NCBI GenBank assembly: GCA_964035545.1
Contig: OZ037765.1
Coordinates: forward strand, 33,603,004 to 33,667,003
From: Bugula neritina
Taxonomy: Eukaryota; Bryozoa; Gymnolaemata; Cheilostomatida; Bugulidae
Reading direction: 5' to 3'
Length of the DNA stretch: 64,000 nucleotides
The position numbers and the translations under genes are program-made. The notes under the pieces are model-generated. The model searched no databases and was not told the DNA's origin. It saw only the letters and a program-made list of their open reading frames with translations. Shown here piece after piece: positions 42,301 to 51,835 of this stretch; position 1 is the first letter of the stretch, and each line of letters begins with the position of its first letter.

Positions 42301-44123
42301 TACTCATGAAATTTTCACGAGTCCTAACACTTTTACTCATGGTAATTTGAGAGGAGGGTTCCCCAAATAATTACACTCTATCCTCATTATTGAATTGTAT
42401 AACACAGGGAACTCAGGCTGAGTACAAATATTATAGCCACACCCTATAGTCTAGATATTATTTTATATACTATATGAGTTGTGTATAAATGTAAGTTACA
42501 GAGTAGTAGTAATGATGTTGTGAAGTAGGAATAAACATGTGACACACAAACCTTTCAGGTAGACTGGATATACCACAGTGATACATATTCAACTGTTTAA
42601 GTGATGTGAGTGATGACACAACATCTGGTACTGTGTTGAGAGTATTCCCTCCTATGTTTAGTATATCTAACTGAGTCAGCTGAGAGAGACTGTAATATGA
42701 AGAAATAGCATATAGATTACACTAGTGCTGTATAGTGTAACAGCATAGTGACACATAATGTATGTCTACTATAAAATCCCCAACAAATTCATATATAAAT
42801 CATACAATGAGTGGAAGTGCTCTGACTCAGATATACTCAACTAAATACTCACTTATTCAGACTCTCCTTGTCAGTTATATTACTGAGTACCAAACAAACA
42901 GCATGAGAAGCAATCTCTCCTATATTCTTAGGAACTGTCCCCTCTAACTTGAGGTGAGTGAGTTGATAACTCCCAACTTGAGTCTTTACTTCACTCAAAG
43001 TATATGATTTGGTTGTAGCATTGTATACATCTTCCAAGTCTACAGGATCCTGTCCAGAATGTCTGAACCAGATTCTGAAACTCTCTGTAACAACACAGAT
43101 ATTGTATTATCATCATACAGAGGCTGCAACTAATGCTTATGATATTCTAAATGTGTGGCTACACTTTCTTTTTACCACAACTTTATCACAGCCAGTTAAT
43201 GCAGGTTAAATAATTACAGATGGTTCACAGTGTATTCTACTTCATGTATAAATATTTTGTCAATCTCTCAATAATCGCCAAACCCATTTAGTTGCAGCTG
43301 CTATAATAGTTATCAAATACATTTTTTATAATCAGTTGAAAGAACTTTGGACCTACCGGACAGCTCGAGTATTAGAAGTCATATATATATGCTAAGTATA
43401 ACTATACCAGTCTGTGATAAACTCATAATGGTCAACTCTGTACACATGACATGCAGTTTAAACAGGCAATTATTGTGAATGTTTTTAATTACAGAGACCA
43501 CTTTTTAAGTCTATATAACTGCCTTTGAAATTGTCTAACATTTTATATAGTATTTTAAAGCAGAAAATCCACCTTATAGTTTAACAAAAAGTTGGCTTTT
43601 AAACCAGATTTGGTTGGGTGTTACACATTTTACCATGCAATCATTGTGTTGCTTTTCATCCTAAAGACATGACATGACCATCATAGTTAATATTTTAGCT
43701 AATGAGCGTCAATGCTATACCACGCTCTACTTTTCTACCACTATACTATTAGGAACGTAATCCCAGCATGTTATTTGGAAGAAAGTGCTTTTGGTATTTT
43801 TCCAAAGCTCTTCTGATATATTCAAGTAATGCAGGATTTATATTCATATATAGCAAGATATAGTTGCTTACTTAATGTAGCCAACCCAAGTTTTTTTTTC
43901 TACACTCTTTTGTGACATCTACCGGTTGTTCTGCTTGTAGCTAAAAGCCTCTAATCTATATAATGTGTTTCTTTTTAAATTTTGCATCAGAAAAGATTAT
44001 GTTTTCAGAATATTAGAAGCATGAAATGCATTTAGCTTTAGTCCAATTTAACAGAGAAAGAAAAACACTACATTGAATACATTAGAATAATGGTAGATTA
44101 CCTCCAGAAGTGTCTTCTTCCAT
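27201..44123 (-). CDS. Gene B: LRR-ROC-COR protein with C-terminal caspase-like domain, 15 exons
   Basis: Exons, 5' to 3': 44102-44123, 42853-43084, 42552-42689, 41937-42074, 41394-41531, 40778-40915, 40159-40296, 30798-32827, 30562-30639, 30217-30359, 29588-29761, 28551-28782, 28151-28300, 27712-27821, 27201-27350. Every junction has GT/AG and phases match throughout. Order of parts: N-terminal domain of unknown type, five LRR cassettes, further LRRs, ROC GTPase, COR-like region, Cys-rich tail, acidic linker, caspase-like p20 and p10. The start ATG at 44123 has an in-frame TGA 21 nt upstream in genomic DNA. ROC-COR proteins are nucleotide-dependent switches and caspases are Asp-directed Cys proteases, so a sensor-protease role in immunity or death is inferred. 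The weak point is intron 7 (7.3 kb), which contains transposon T2; a transcript is needed to prove the join. Confidence 0.7.
27712..27821 (-). CDS. Gene B exon 14: caspase p10 core
   Basis: Acceptor TTTTTTTCAG, donor GTAAGT. It encodes IRDPNYGSPFIRELVKTLYK, matching the caspase small-subunit pattern SWR-x-GSWF-QxLC-xL. The substrate-pocket Trp of SWR is Ile here, while the Arg is kept. The helix end HRDLASLFDI corresponds to the caspase DLL-ILT segment. Counterpart in gene C: 54113-54222. Confidence 0.85.
28151..28300 (-). CDS. Gene B exon 13: p20/p10 linker and first p10 strand
   Basis: Acceptor AATGTGTAG, donor GTAAAT. The first part is a Glu/Gln/Ser/Thr-rich linker with QETQQETQQTT. The end, VDDLLILQSCFDG, aligns with the first p10 strand (ADFLVAYSTVPG in typical caspases). 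The gene C version (54821-54949) is 21 nt shorter, all in the linker. Confidence 0.8.
28551..28782 (-). CDS. Gene B exon 12: caspase catalytic exon (His and Cys)
   Basis: Acceptor CCAGTGATAG, donor GTGAGT. It contains the catalytic His in VLMSHGG, the caspase-type YGTD, the GKPKVV strand and the catalytic Cys in VACRSG. The usual pentapeptide is QACRG; here Gln is Val and the residue after CR is Ser then Gly. Gene C (55505-55736) has LACRNG. The exon ends just after the Cys loop, phase 1. Confidence 0.88.
29027..29404. mobile_element. Fold-back MITE in the p20 intron of gene B
   Basis: The ends ATGGATTTTGT and ACAAAATCCAT are flanked by TA, and arms of about 160 bp pair with few mismatches (for example ACCTATACTAATTATAGCTA and its complement). 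No coding. Gene C keeps only the left arm (55975-56193). Confidence 0.85.
29588..29761 (-). CDS. Gene B exon 11: start of caspase p20
   Basis: A 58-codon exon, phase 0-0, acceptor ATCCCCCAG, donor GTGAAC. VYRMSETARGKVLIINNNVF matches the first p20 strand (Y-M---RG-ALIINN-F). KRTGSNVDVTNTLAVLRNLD matches the R-G---D---L---F--LGFEV helix, including the first substrate-binding Arg. Gene C counterpart: 56200-56373. Confidence 0.88.
30217..30639 (-). CDS. Gene B exons 9 and 10: linker between COR-like part and caspase
   Basis: Exon 9 (30562-30639) encodes SLSKEQKEDLSKFLSKY, a predicted helix. Exon 10 (30217-30359) encodes an acidic segment DETQVESDAESD followed by REDIKQLFYSNK. Aspartates in DETQ and ESD contexts are plausible autoprocessing sites separating switch and protease; this is inference. 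Counterparts in gene C: 57248-57325 and 56828-56970. Confidence 0.82.
30798..32827 (-). CDS. Gene B exon 8: LRR end, ROC GTPase, COR-like region, Cys-rich tail
   Basis: A single 2,030-nt exon (phase 2 in, phase 1 out). It begins with about 100 residues of LRR. The ROC domain has P-loop GQTMSGKTS (near 32487-32461), switch-II DFGGHE and a THLD base-recognition motif. A COR-like region follows (QLDIILTYMHNCGMLLWYKN and on). The C-terminal part has a C-x3-C-x3-C-x2-C cluster ending FFCPHCG and a later FTCKK/C/C pair, possibly zinc-binding. ROC-COR proteins usually act as GTP-dependent dimers. The gene C exon (57487-59525) is 9 nt longer and closely similar. Confidence 0.92.
32998..33892. mobile_element. 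Short element with GGGGCAAAATGGGC-type inverted ends
   Basis: The left end TAGGGGTAACAGGGCAAAAC and right end (reverse complement TAGGGGCAGTGGGGGAGGGG, then CACAATGGTC) are inverted-repeat-like. The counterpart at 59698-60505 has ends AAGGGTATAACGGGGCAAAA and AAGGGTAATGGGGGCACAAT. Both copies contain a minus-strand open frame and a poly-G run. It sits in intron 7 of gene B and the same intron of gene C, so it predates their duplication. Confidence 0.5.
33291..33485 (-). other. Open frame kept in both duplicated copies, function unknown
   Basis: It encodes about 64 residues including KHHGKTTKLQGEAPLIHTSG. The counterpart 59982-60182 is similar with only an in-frame 1-codon difference. It may be a remnant of the element's protein, or a fragment kept open by chance and recent duplication. 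No family recognised. Confidence 0.35.
33893..34375. repeat. 19-bp palindromic minisatellite
   Basis: Units ACTATACATAGTATACATT, each self-complementary around TATACATAGTATA, in about 25 copies. The counterpart array at 60500-60765 in gene C's intron is shorter. Confidence 0.93.
35336..35461 (+). pseudogene. T2 coding remnant, 5' piece
   Basis: In one frame the plus strand reads TKTNL-LH-K then ATKRRATIAFVNAPFPDYY, matching the LPPTK-RANYQAAIWRRATT-ID-P part of the T1 remnant. It is interrupted at 35462 by the nested transposon and continues at 39114. Confidence 0.5.
36387..37143 (+). pseudogene. Decayed middle part of the transposon protein family
   Basis: Read with frameshifts: SRTAKLW, then LH/HSV, AGNHTMHH, DGIWLDMTIE-TF-R-GH, GIIGITAKSETLKVWVYS, HKDEMQSRIQSES and VNIEAD. 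This order matches the middle of the uncharacterised invertebrate family whose C-terminus is the CXC array. At least two frameshifts (near 36690 and 36890) and stops disable it. The LINE fragment starts where the reading ends. Confidence 0.55.
37115..37456 (+). pseudogene. C-terminal fragment of an RTE-like LINE reverse transcriptase
   Basis: EMRMLRNIYSMNWEDHVTND, YGHVRRRDTEEDIIM and KKRLMDTVKDGI match the conserved end of RTE-type LINE proteins (MLRW-G---DR-RN, W-GHV-RR, RPKKRW-D-V). One in-frame TAG precedes YGHV. A stop at 37454-37456 is in the expected place. It is a truncated, dead insertion. Confidence 0.65.
37740..38000 (+). pseudogene. Decayed C-terminal part of the nested element's protein
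   Basis: Reads LPPTDEA, then in another frame NVTRAHLQVAI and NCGIKP, then PVSIMKWIM. This corresponds to the LPPT, RAHLQVAIW and W(M) segments before the CXC array in the same family. Frameshifts and stops are present. Confidence 0.4.
39114..39330 (+). pseudogene. T2 coding remnant, 3' piece with CXC cysteines
   Basis: Continues the piece at 35336-35461 across the nested element: VETVKNGSITIKWLTQ-like reading, then CTGVCQCRDCLNRR. The counterpart at gene C is 63140-63345 and is uninterrupted. Confidence 0.45.
40159..42689 (-). CDS. Gene B exons 3-7: five 138-nt LRR cassette exons
   Basis: Exons 42552-42689, 41937-42074, 41394-41531, 40778-40915 and 40159-40296 are each exactly 138 nt, phase 2 at both ends, with acceptor TATTACAG (ATATTACAG in most) and donor GTTTGTGTG. 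Each encodes 46 residues, two LRRs of 23, with the pattern LSQLTQLE-LDI--NTLNTVP and VVSSLTSLKQLDM--C-ISSLPE. Flanking introns are also similar, with spacing 543-619 bp, so exon and intron were duplicated together. LRRs normally form a ligand- or partner-binding solenoid. The variable positions sit in the INC-like ascending faces. Confidence 0.9.
42853..43084 (-). CDS. Gene B exon 2: N-terminal domain
   Basis: A 232-nt exon, acceptor TTGTTACAG, donor GTGAGT. It encodes SFRIWFRHSGQDPVDLEDVY and then a segment ending at the first LRR. The gene A exon at 18250-18481 is the same length and very similar. I do not recognise the family. Confidence 0.85.
44102..44123 (-). CDS. Gene B exon 1: start codon and seven residues
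   Basis: ATGGAAGAAGACACTTCTGGAG with donor GTAATC. The frame joins exon 2 in phase 1. Gene A has a similar short start exon (18790-18799). A longer 5' extension is not excluded. Confidence 0.55.
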
Positions 44124-44167
44124 GTTTGACCTATATACACTTCATTGAGTGTTGAATATCATCTACA

Positions 44168-44224
44168 TTATAGCAGTTGAATCTCTTCTTTGTAGCTATT
44201 GGTGTGACTAATCTTTTGAATAAC
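44168..44224 (-). other. Candidate exon just upstream of the gene B start
   Basis: Acceptor TTGTTTTGTAG, then an open frame VIQKISHTNSYKEEIQLL and stop at 44170-44168. In phase 0 it would join the candidate exon at 49609-49728. It may be part of a small upstream gene, an upstream ORF or a 5' untranslated exon. Low support. Confidence 0.25.
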
Positions 44225-44793
44225 CTACAAAACAAGATAGATTGAACATTGTTTAGTATTTTCATATAAATGATAGCTTTCACAATAATTATATGCTGAA
44301 AGTGTAAATATATAGGAAAAAACAGTCTATACTCAAGATGGCATCAGCTATTTTAAATCATTTGTAATAGTTATATATATCAGGGTCATTCCATGCCAAC
44401 TCAACAAGGTTTTTGAGGATTTTCACGAACCCGTCTCAGTTTTTTTCAAGACTCTAGTATGGTATTCCAAAATATGTCAATTGGAAAAAATATCAAATAT
44501 TACCCCGTAATTCCCACTAGTTTTGTATTTATGGCACTTTTTGTGAGCAAAGATTGGTAAAAAATCGGTACTTTTTTTATAGGTTTTGGTACCGAAGGTC
44601 AACGTCGTGGATTTGTGTCTCAGAGACAATCCAAGACAAACTTTTTATACTTTTATGGATAAAAGTTCTACATAATTTTATTCAAATTAAAGCAAAGAAA
44701 TTGCCATAAGTGTTGACAAATATTTTCTGTTGCATAACGTTTTTAGGTCAAAAATTTGTAATTTTTCAAAACCGTCAATTTTCTGGCACTTAA

Positions 44794-45561
44794 AGGATTG
44801 CTCTATCTTGTCTAATAAATGGCCATTTAGGTCAAAAACACATAATATTGTGTTTTTCTAAGCATGCATTGACAAAAAGCATTTGACCAAAGGTAGAAAA
44901 AGTTAGTTGAAGTTGAGGGTGTAGATTGGTAACAGCCAAAACGCCGATTTTGAAATGAGCTGGGAAATGTGACGTAACAGCGCCAGCATTCCTGCTGGTC
45001 ACGTGACTATACAAATGAATAACTATAGAAATATGACTGTGACATGTGATCTTTCAGCTTGTAATTTGTATATTTATAGAAGTGCAAATGTGAATTATCT
45101 CAATCTATAGTTTTTGACATTTTAAATAACATGTATGTGATAACTTTAGGCCATATTTTGCTTGTAAACATTAGAAAAAAGCATTGCAAAAACATGCATT
45201 CTTCAGGATGAATGCCTGCGATCGATCTAAACTAGGTCAGATTGTGCAATATTACGGGCACACCAAAGCTGACCTATATAGCGCACTGTAACTGCTTGAG
45301 CGTTATTGGTTGATGTTGTGCTCAGCAACCTTGAATACTAGCGTTATAGTTAGCACGTGCAGCATAGTTACTGGCGTTCACACGTCACGTATTAGGCTAT
45401 TCTTTTTCATGGCTGAAAATTTTACCTCCCTCAAAATTGGAATTTTGAAAAGCTATTTTCTAGGCACATATTCTTTTGCAAAGTCACAATTGTTTGCATA
45501 CACATTATATTATAGTTCATAATTATAATGTGATTGTAATAAACTAAGATTGAGCAATCCT
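44794..45561. mobile_element. 768-bp TTAA-flanked MITE inside the left arm
   Basis: TIRs AGGATTGCTCTATCTT and (reverse complement) AGGATTGCTCAATCTT, flanked by TTAA at 44790-44793 and 45562-45565. The opposite arm has the empty site CACTTAAAGCTCACC (around 47690-47704). TTAA duplication is typical of piggyBac-like and Kolobok-like elements. No transposase. Confidence 0.9.
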
Positions 45562-46738
45562 TTAAAACTCACCTTTTACAAATAGCTATGATCTTGGTAT
45601 TTTTTACACCTATCCTAAAAACTATGTTATATATATCACATTAGAAAAGTTTCAGCTTTTTACTGGCATAAGTTTCATCACAATTGCGTGTTGAAATCCT
45701 ACAATTTTGAAATTATATACCATTTCATGAGGAGAAAACTCTATGTGGGTATAAATGAACTTTTTTAAAAACAGTTTCATTTTAAAGATGTTGGCATATA
45801 TATTGTGTTATATTAAAAACTTTTTCTATTGTTTTATTTTTGCCTATATTTAAAACTACACTTTATACAGTTGCTGAAACATGCATAAAGTCATAAAAAA
45901 TACCAAAGATTTTTACATATTATCTGCAATCATTTTCACAACATTTAAATTTAATTTGGATCTCAGTAATCATTGTATTTCATAAAAGTGATTTATGTCC
46001 TGACTGGTTGAAAAAGTGCTCCACTAAGCATGAAATCTGAAATCATCTTCATGATTCACGAAATTTGCAACTGTTTTTGAAATTCTTATATTAGGCAGCT
46101 GCTCCGTCAGAGAAATAATGAATTTTCTTCAAGTGAGAGACATTTTCTTCACCAGATTCAGGACTGTTTTCTAAAACATGCTGATGGAAACAGTGTCATA
46201 TTTTGCAAACAACCACTTATTATACACATGCAGTAATTAAGTTTAATCTCCAAATCTTCAACAGGATATGCCACAAAGGGATTTACGGCAGGTTAGGAAT
46301 TTTCCCAGTGAAACCACTGCACTGAATTGTAACAATTAGTTCTTCAAAACCAAAAATTGTCAGGCCATAGCATGTTATGTCTATGCACCTAAATATGTAA
46401 ATTTCAATATTTACGCAAGATTTTTTGGTTTATCAAGAAATTGAGAATTTTTTTCTCTAATTTACTATATAGGCCCTACATAGTTGAAGAAACAATTGCT
46501 AAAGCCCGCATTTCTCCTTCACTCCATCCTTCACTCACTCATCCACACCCTCAGCCACCCATCATCTCTTACCTTCTTCCACACACATACACACACAGAC
46601 ACACACACACCCACCCTGTAAAAAACCTGCTCTCTCAGTTTGGCTGGCTTGCTAATAATAAAATACATTTTGTCAGTATGCCTCGTGAAGGTATCTCTAC
46701 TTGATAAATTTACAAGTTGGTGATTGTTTGGTAAAGGA

Positions 46739-46913
<175 letters not shown>

Positions 46914-48154
46914 GTGCATGGGGAGCAAGTGAGGGGGGTACAAATGGAAGGGCAGAGAATAATGAGAAATTAATATACTGAAAGCATTGAACCTATCATG
47001 TCGCAGCATGACAAAATACATTAATTTAGTGGAATATTTACTCATGAGAAAACAATGTGCAAACATTTATTCTTTGAGAAATATAAATTTATACATATAA
47101 AACCACAAGTGATATAATTGTAATAATGTTTTTTTCTATTTACTAGATTTAAACCTAATATTGTGCGTTTAAATTCAAACAGTTTATACCGGTTTTTTAA
47201 AACGAACCCATTTCAATCAATCTTTATATGAAGTATATTAATGATTACTGAGATCCAAATTAAATTTAAATGTTATGAAAATGATTGCAGATAATATGTA
47301 AACAACTTTGGTATTTTTTATGACTTTAAGCATTATTCAGTATCTGTTTATATAAAGTGTATTTTTATATATAGGCAAAAATCGAAAAACGCATCAATTT
47401 AATCCAAGATTTTTCCATGAAGGAACAATACACAAATTTTCAGCTTTTTATATAACGTAATATATCCTAACATCTTTAAAATGAAACCATTTTTAAAAAA
47501 AAATTGTATATACCCACATTGAGTTTTCTCCTCATGATATAGTACATAATTTCAAAACTGTAGGATTTCAACACGCAATTGTGATGAAACCTACGCTATA
47601 GTAAAAAGCTGAAACTTTTCTAATGTAATATATATAACATAGTTTTTAGGTGTAAAAAATACCAAGATTATAGCTATTTGTAAAAGGTGAGCTTTAAGTG
47701 CCGGAAATTGACGATTTTGAAAATTTACCAAATTTTTCTACCAAAAAACATAATGCATCAGAAAATTTTTCTCAACACATATATAGCAGATTTCCTGCCT
47801 TAATTTAAATAAAATCATGTAGAACTATTGTCCATAAAAGTATGAAAGGTTTGTCTTGGATAGTCTCCGAGACACAAATCTATGAAGTTGACCTTCGGTA
47901 CCGAAACCCACGAAAAAAGTTATGATTTTTTACCAACCTTTGCTCACAAAAAGTGCCATAACTACAAAACTATTAGGAATTAAGGGCTAATATTTGATTT
48001 TTTCTTACTTGACATATTCTAGAATGCTCTACTAAAATTTCAAAAACCTGAGATGAGTCAGTTTTGGCCATGTTGAGTTGGCGTGGAATGGCCCATCAGC
48101 TATTTTAAATCATTTGTATTAATTATTCTTGCTTTGACTCTTAGTATTGACATT

Positions 48155-49133
48155 AAGTAGTCTGTCTGTGTGTCTACAGTAGGTAGTCTGTCTGTGTGTC
48201 TGCATTGAGTAGTCTGTCTGTGTGTCTACAGTAAGCAGTCTGTCTGTGTGTCTACAGTAATTAGTATGTCTGTGTGTCTACAGTAAGTAGTCTGTCTGTG
48301 TGTCTACAGTAAGTAGTCTGTCTGTGTGTCTACAGTAAGTAGTATGTCTGTGTGTCTACAGTGAGTAGTCTGCCTGTGTGTCTACAGTAAGTAGTCTGTC
48401 TGTGTGTCTACAGTAAGTAGTCTGTCTGTGTGTCTACAGTAAGCAGTCTGTCTGTGTGTCTACAGTAATTAGTCTGTCTCTGTGTCTACAGTAAGTAGTC
48501 TGTCTCTGTGTCTACAGTGAATAGTCTGTCTGTGTGTCTACAGTAAGCAGTCTGTCTGTGTGTCTACAGTAATTAGTCTGTCTGTGTGTCTACAGTGAGT
48601 AGTCTTTTTGTGTGTCTACAGTAAGTAGTCTGTCTGTGTGTCTACAGTAGGTAGTCTGTCTGTGTGTCTGCATTGAGTAGTCTGTCTGTGTGTCTACAGT
48701 AAGCAGTCTGTCTGTGTGTCTACAGTAAGTAGTCTGTCTGTGTGTCTACAGTAAGTAGTCTGTCTGTGTGTCTACAGTAATTAGTCTGTCTGTGTGTCTA
48801 CAGTAAGTAGTCTGTCTGTGTGTCTACAGTAAGTATTCTGTCTGTGTGTCTACAGTAAGTAGTCTGTCTGTGTGTCTACAGTGAGTAGTCTTTTTGTGTG
48901 TCTACAGTAAGTAGTCTGTCTGTGTGTCTACAGTAAGTAGTCTGTCTGTGTGTCTACAGTAAGTAGTCTGTCTGTGTGTCTACAGTGAGTAGTCTGTCTG
49001 TGTGTCTACAGTAAGTAGTATGTCTGTGTGTCTACAGTAAGTAGTCTGTCTGTGTGTCTACAGTGAGTAGTCTGTCTGTGTGTCTACAGTAAGTAGTCTG
49101 TCTGTGTGTCTACAGTAAGGTGTCTGTCTGTGC
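48155..49133. repeat. 26-bp minisatellite
   Basis: Units like AGTAGTCTGTCTGTGTGTCT + ACAGTA in about 37 copies with minor variants (GCATTGAG, TTTTTGTG, TCTCTGTG). Variant units recur in the same order, so higher-order duplication is likely. Confidence 0.95.
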
Positions 49134-49608
49134 TTACATAGTTATAATTTACTTTACAAATTCTAAGGATTATGTAGACCCTAAACATAGAAATACAGCA
49201 GATTGAATATTATAAGTGTGTGCAACAAGAGAGTGTATCAAATATTATTTAATTATGATTTTATCAATCTTACTTATACAACCTACACTAAATCGTATGT
49301 AAACGGAATAGGTAACATTATTTTAATATATTATATGTTTATAGCAACTCTAATTAGGTCTACATTTACATCACCTTCTTGGCAATAATATGTTTTGGAA
49401 TATTCACTAAATGTGGTTTTTCATTCAGCTGTATAAATCTACTCAGCCTCATTCATCGAAACTGGAAAGTATTGCTATAGTAATAATAAAGCCACACAGA
49501 ATACTTAATTAGTTCTCCTAATAAACCTTCATTCTATACTATAGTTTAACTAAACTACACACTGAGTTTAAGTAAATAACTTCACAGTGTTACTATAATA
49601 AGACATAC

Positions 49609-49728
49609 CTGCATGTTCCGTATTACACCTGGATATAGTGTCAGTATGTGGAGATAATCTGAAAGAAAGATCTTATTTTGAGATGAAGAGAAAATGGAGT
49701 CACAGTCTCCATCTTCACTGCTGGGAGA
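49609..49728 (-). other. Candidate 40-codon exon of unknown gene
   Basis: Bounded by acceptor ATATTATTAG and donor GTATGTC, with an open frame including SSEDGDCDSIFSSSQNKIF and YLHILTLYPGVIRNMQ, phase 0 at both ends. Composition is protein-like. The helix-like pattern loosely recalls death-fold domains, which I cannot confirm. It lies upstream of gene B on the same strand. Confidence 0.3.
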
Positions 49729-49733
49729 CTAAT

Positions 49734-50480
49734 AATATAATGAATCAATGTGTATACATGCCTAGAGTGGAGGGTTAGACAGAATGAATAGGTCTATTGG
49801 GTAGTCAGTAGATATTGAAAGTAGTTTGCAGTTGCCAAGCAACATGAAAGCTATTTCAAAGAGCAATATTATTACGTTAGGCAAATTTCAATATTCTGAA
49901 TAGTGTTTGCTATGTTATTATACTTTATACATTATAAACAAGACTCTATTGTTACTCATATTCTACACATTTTTCTAACTTCATTGTTAGCAATTAGTTG
50001 CTTGGCTAATTTTTGTTTTTGTAGGTTTTACTTACAATTTAATGACTAAGTTTATGTTTTCAGATATTTCAAAGCCCTGTTAGATGTGCATACCAATAAA
50101 AACACTTTTCATAATATGAGTATACAGAGTCCTTATTAGCAGGTTAGTGTTTATACTCAGTTTAACAGCATGTCACTACCTAACTCTTATAATGTGTGCC
50201 TACATGTATATGACAGATTATATTATAGGATTATGTCGCTTAGAAGACTCTCCAATATATATTTCCTATATTTTGTCTTGAATGCTGAAAGGTTTCCTAA
50301 GAGTAATGCTATGAGAAACATAAATATTTTGCACATTTATATTTATTTTAATTTTTACCATAAAATGAATTTACAGACAAGTATATATGTTACACATATT
50401 ATGTATATGTAGTGCTACTATATACTGTGTATAAGTATAGGAGTGTTTAATGCTTGTATCATTTATGGGAAGCTAAGCTA
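49734..50480. other. Intergenic AT-rich DNA
   Basis: No gene or RNA recognised. The open frame 50170-50412 lacks support. Confidence 0.4.
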
Positions 50481-50890
50481 TAGATATAGTATAACAGTGT
50501 ATATCTACATTATATAATATTAGATTTAGTATAACAGTGTATATCTACAGTATATAATGTTATAGTTAGTATAACAGTGTATATATCTACAGTATATAAT
50601 ATTATAGTTAGTATTACACTGTATATCTACAGTATGTAATATTATATTTAGTATAACAGTGTATATCTACAGTATATAATAATATAGTTAGTATAACAGT
50701 GTATATCTACAGTATATTATATTATATTTAGTATAACAGTGTATATCTATCCTATATTATATTATAGTTAGTATAACAGTGTATATCTACAGTATATATA
50801 ATATTATAGTTAGTATAACAGTGTATATCTACAGTATATAATATTATAGTTAGTATAACAGTGTATATCTACAGTATATAATATTATATA
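50481..50890. repeat. About 40-bp tandem repeat
   Basis: Units containing AGTATAACAGTGTATATCTA and CAGTATATAATATTATAGTT in about ten copies. Confidence 0.92.
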
Positions 50891-51372
50891 GTCAGTATAA
50901 CAATATAGTATACAGCAATAGGCAGACCCTATTATGGATACTGAATATATTTTATATTGAAGTAAACTGTATCTTGAATTCAGAGTGACGGAGCATCTCA
51001 TCAGTTGATTCTCTGCTATTTTTAGAATCAGTGAGCTAGTGGACATGCAGAGATGGAGCGGATGTTCACATGTATGAGTAAGATGAAGACATCAATTGAA
51101 GACAATGAACTTCATTCAGAGTTTCAATGATTTCTACGTCACTTCCTGTCAATTGAATGAAAGCAAGAAGACAGCTGATTGGATGAGAGAGGCATGACAT
51201 TGAATAGAGTAATATGAGACAATGGTTTACAGATAGTATCAGTGACGTAGTAGTATGTAGAGTATAATATAGAGATCTATCACATACATGTACACACAAT
51301 ACAACATACTGACATTGTATATACACTACCTGTTACTATAGTGAGTATACAGTGTAACCTACTTCACAGTGT

Positions 51373-51835
51373 TATACTAACTACAGTACACTGACTACAG
51401 TACACTAACTACAGTACACTATACTAACTACACTACACTAACTACACTATACTAACTACAGTATACTAACCACAGTACAGTAACTACACTACACTAACTA
51501 CAGTACAGTACACTAACTACAGTACACTAACTACAGTACACTAACTACAGTACGCTAACTACAGTACACTAACTACAGTACACTAACTACAGTACACTAA
51601 CTACAATATACTAACAACAGTACACTAACTACAGTACACTAACTACAGTATACTAACTACACTACACTAACTACAGTACACTAACTACAGTACACTAACT
51701 ACAGTACACTAACTACAGTACACTAACTACAATATACTAACAACAGTACACTAACTACAGTACACTAACTACAGTATACTAACTACACTACACTAACTAC
51801 AGTACACCAACTACAGTACACTATACTATACTATA
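51373..51835. repeat. 14-bp minisatellite (ACAGTACACTAACT)
   Basis: About 32 variant copies; partner of 25030-25335. An internal block of roughly 130 bp is itself repeated. Confidence 0.93.

Noticed and set aside
48155-49133. CRISPR-like regular repeat
   Set aside because: Units are head-to-tail without unique spacers, in eukaryotic DNA; it is a minisatellite.
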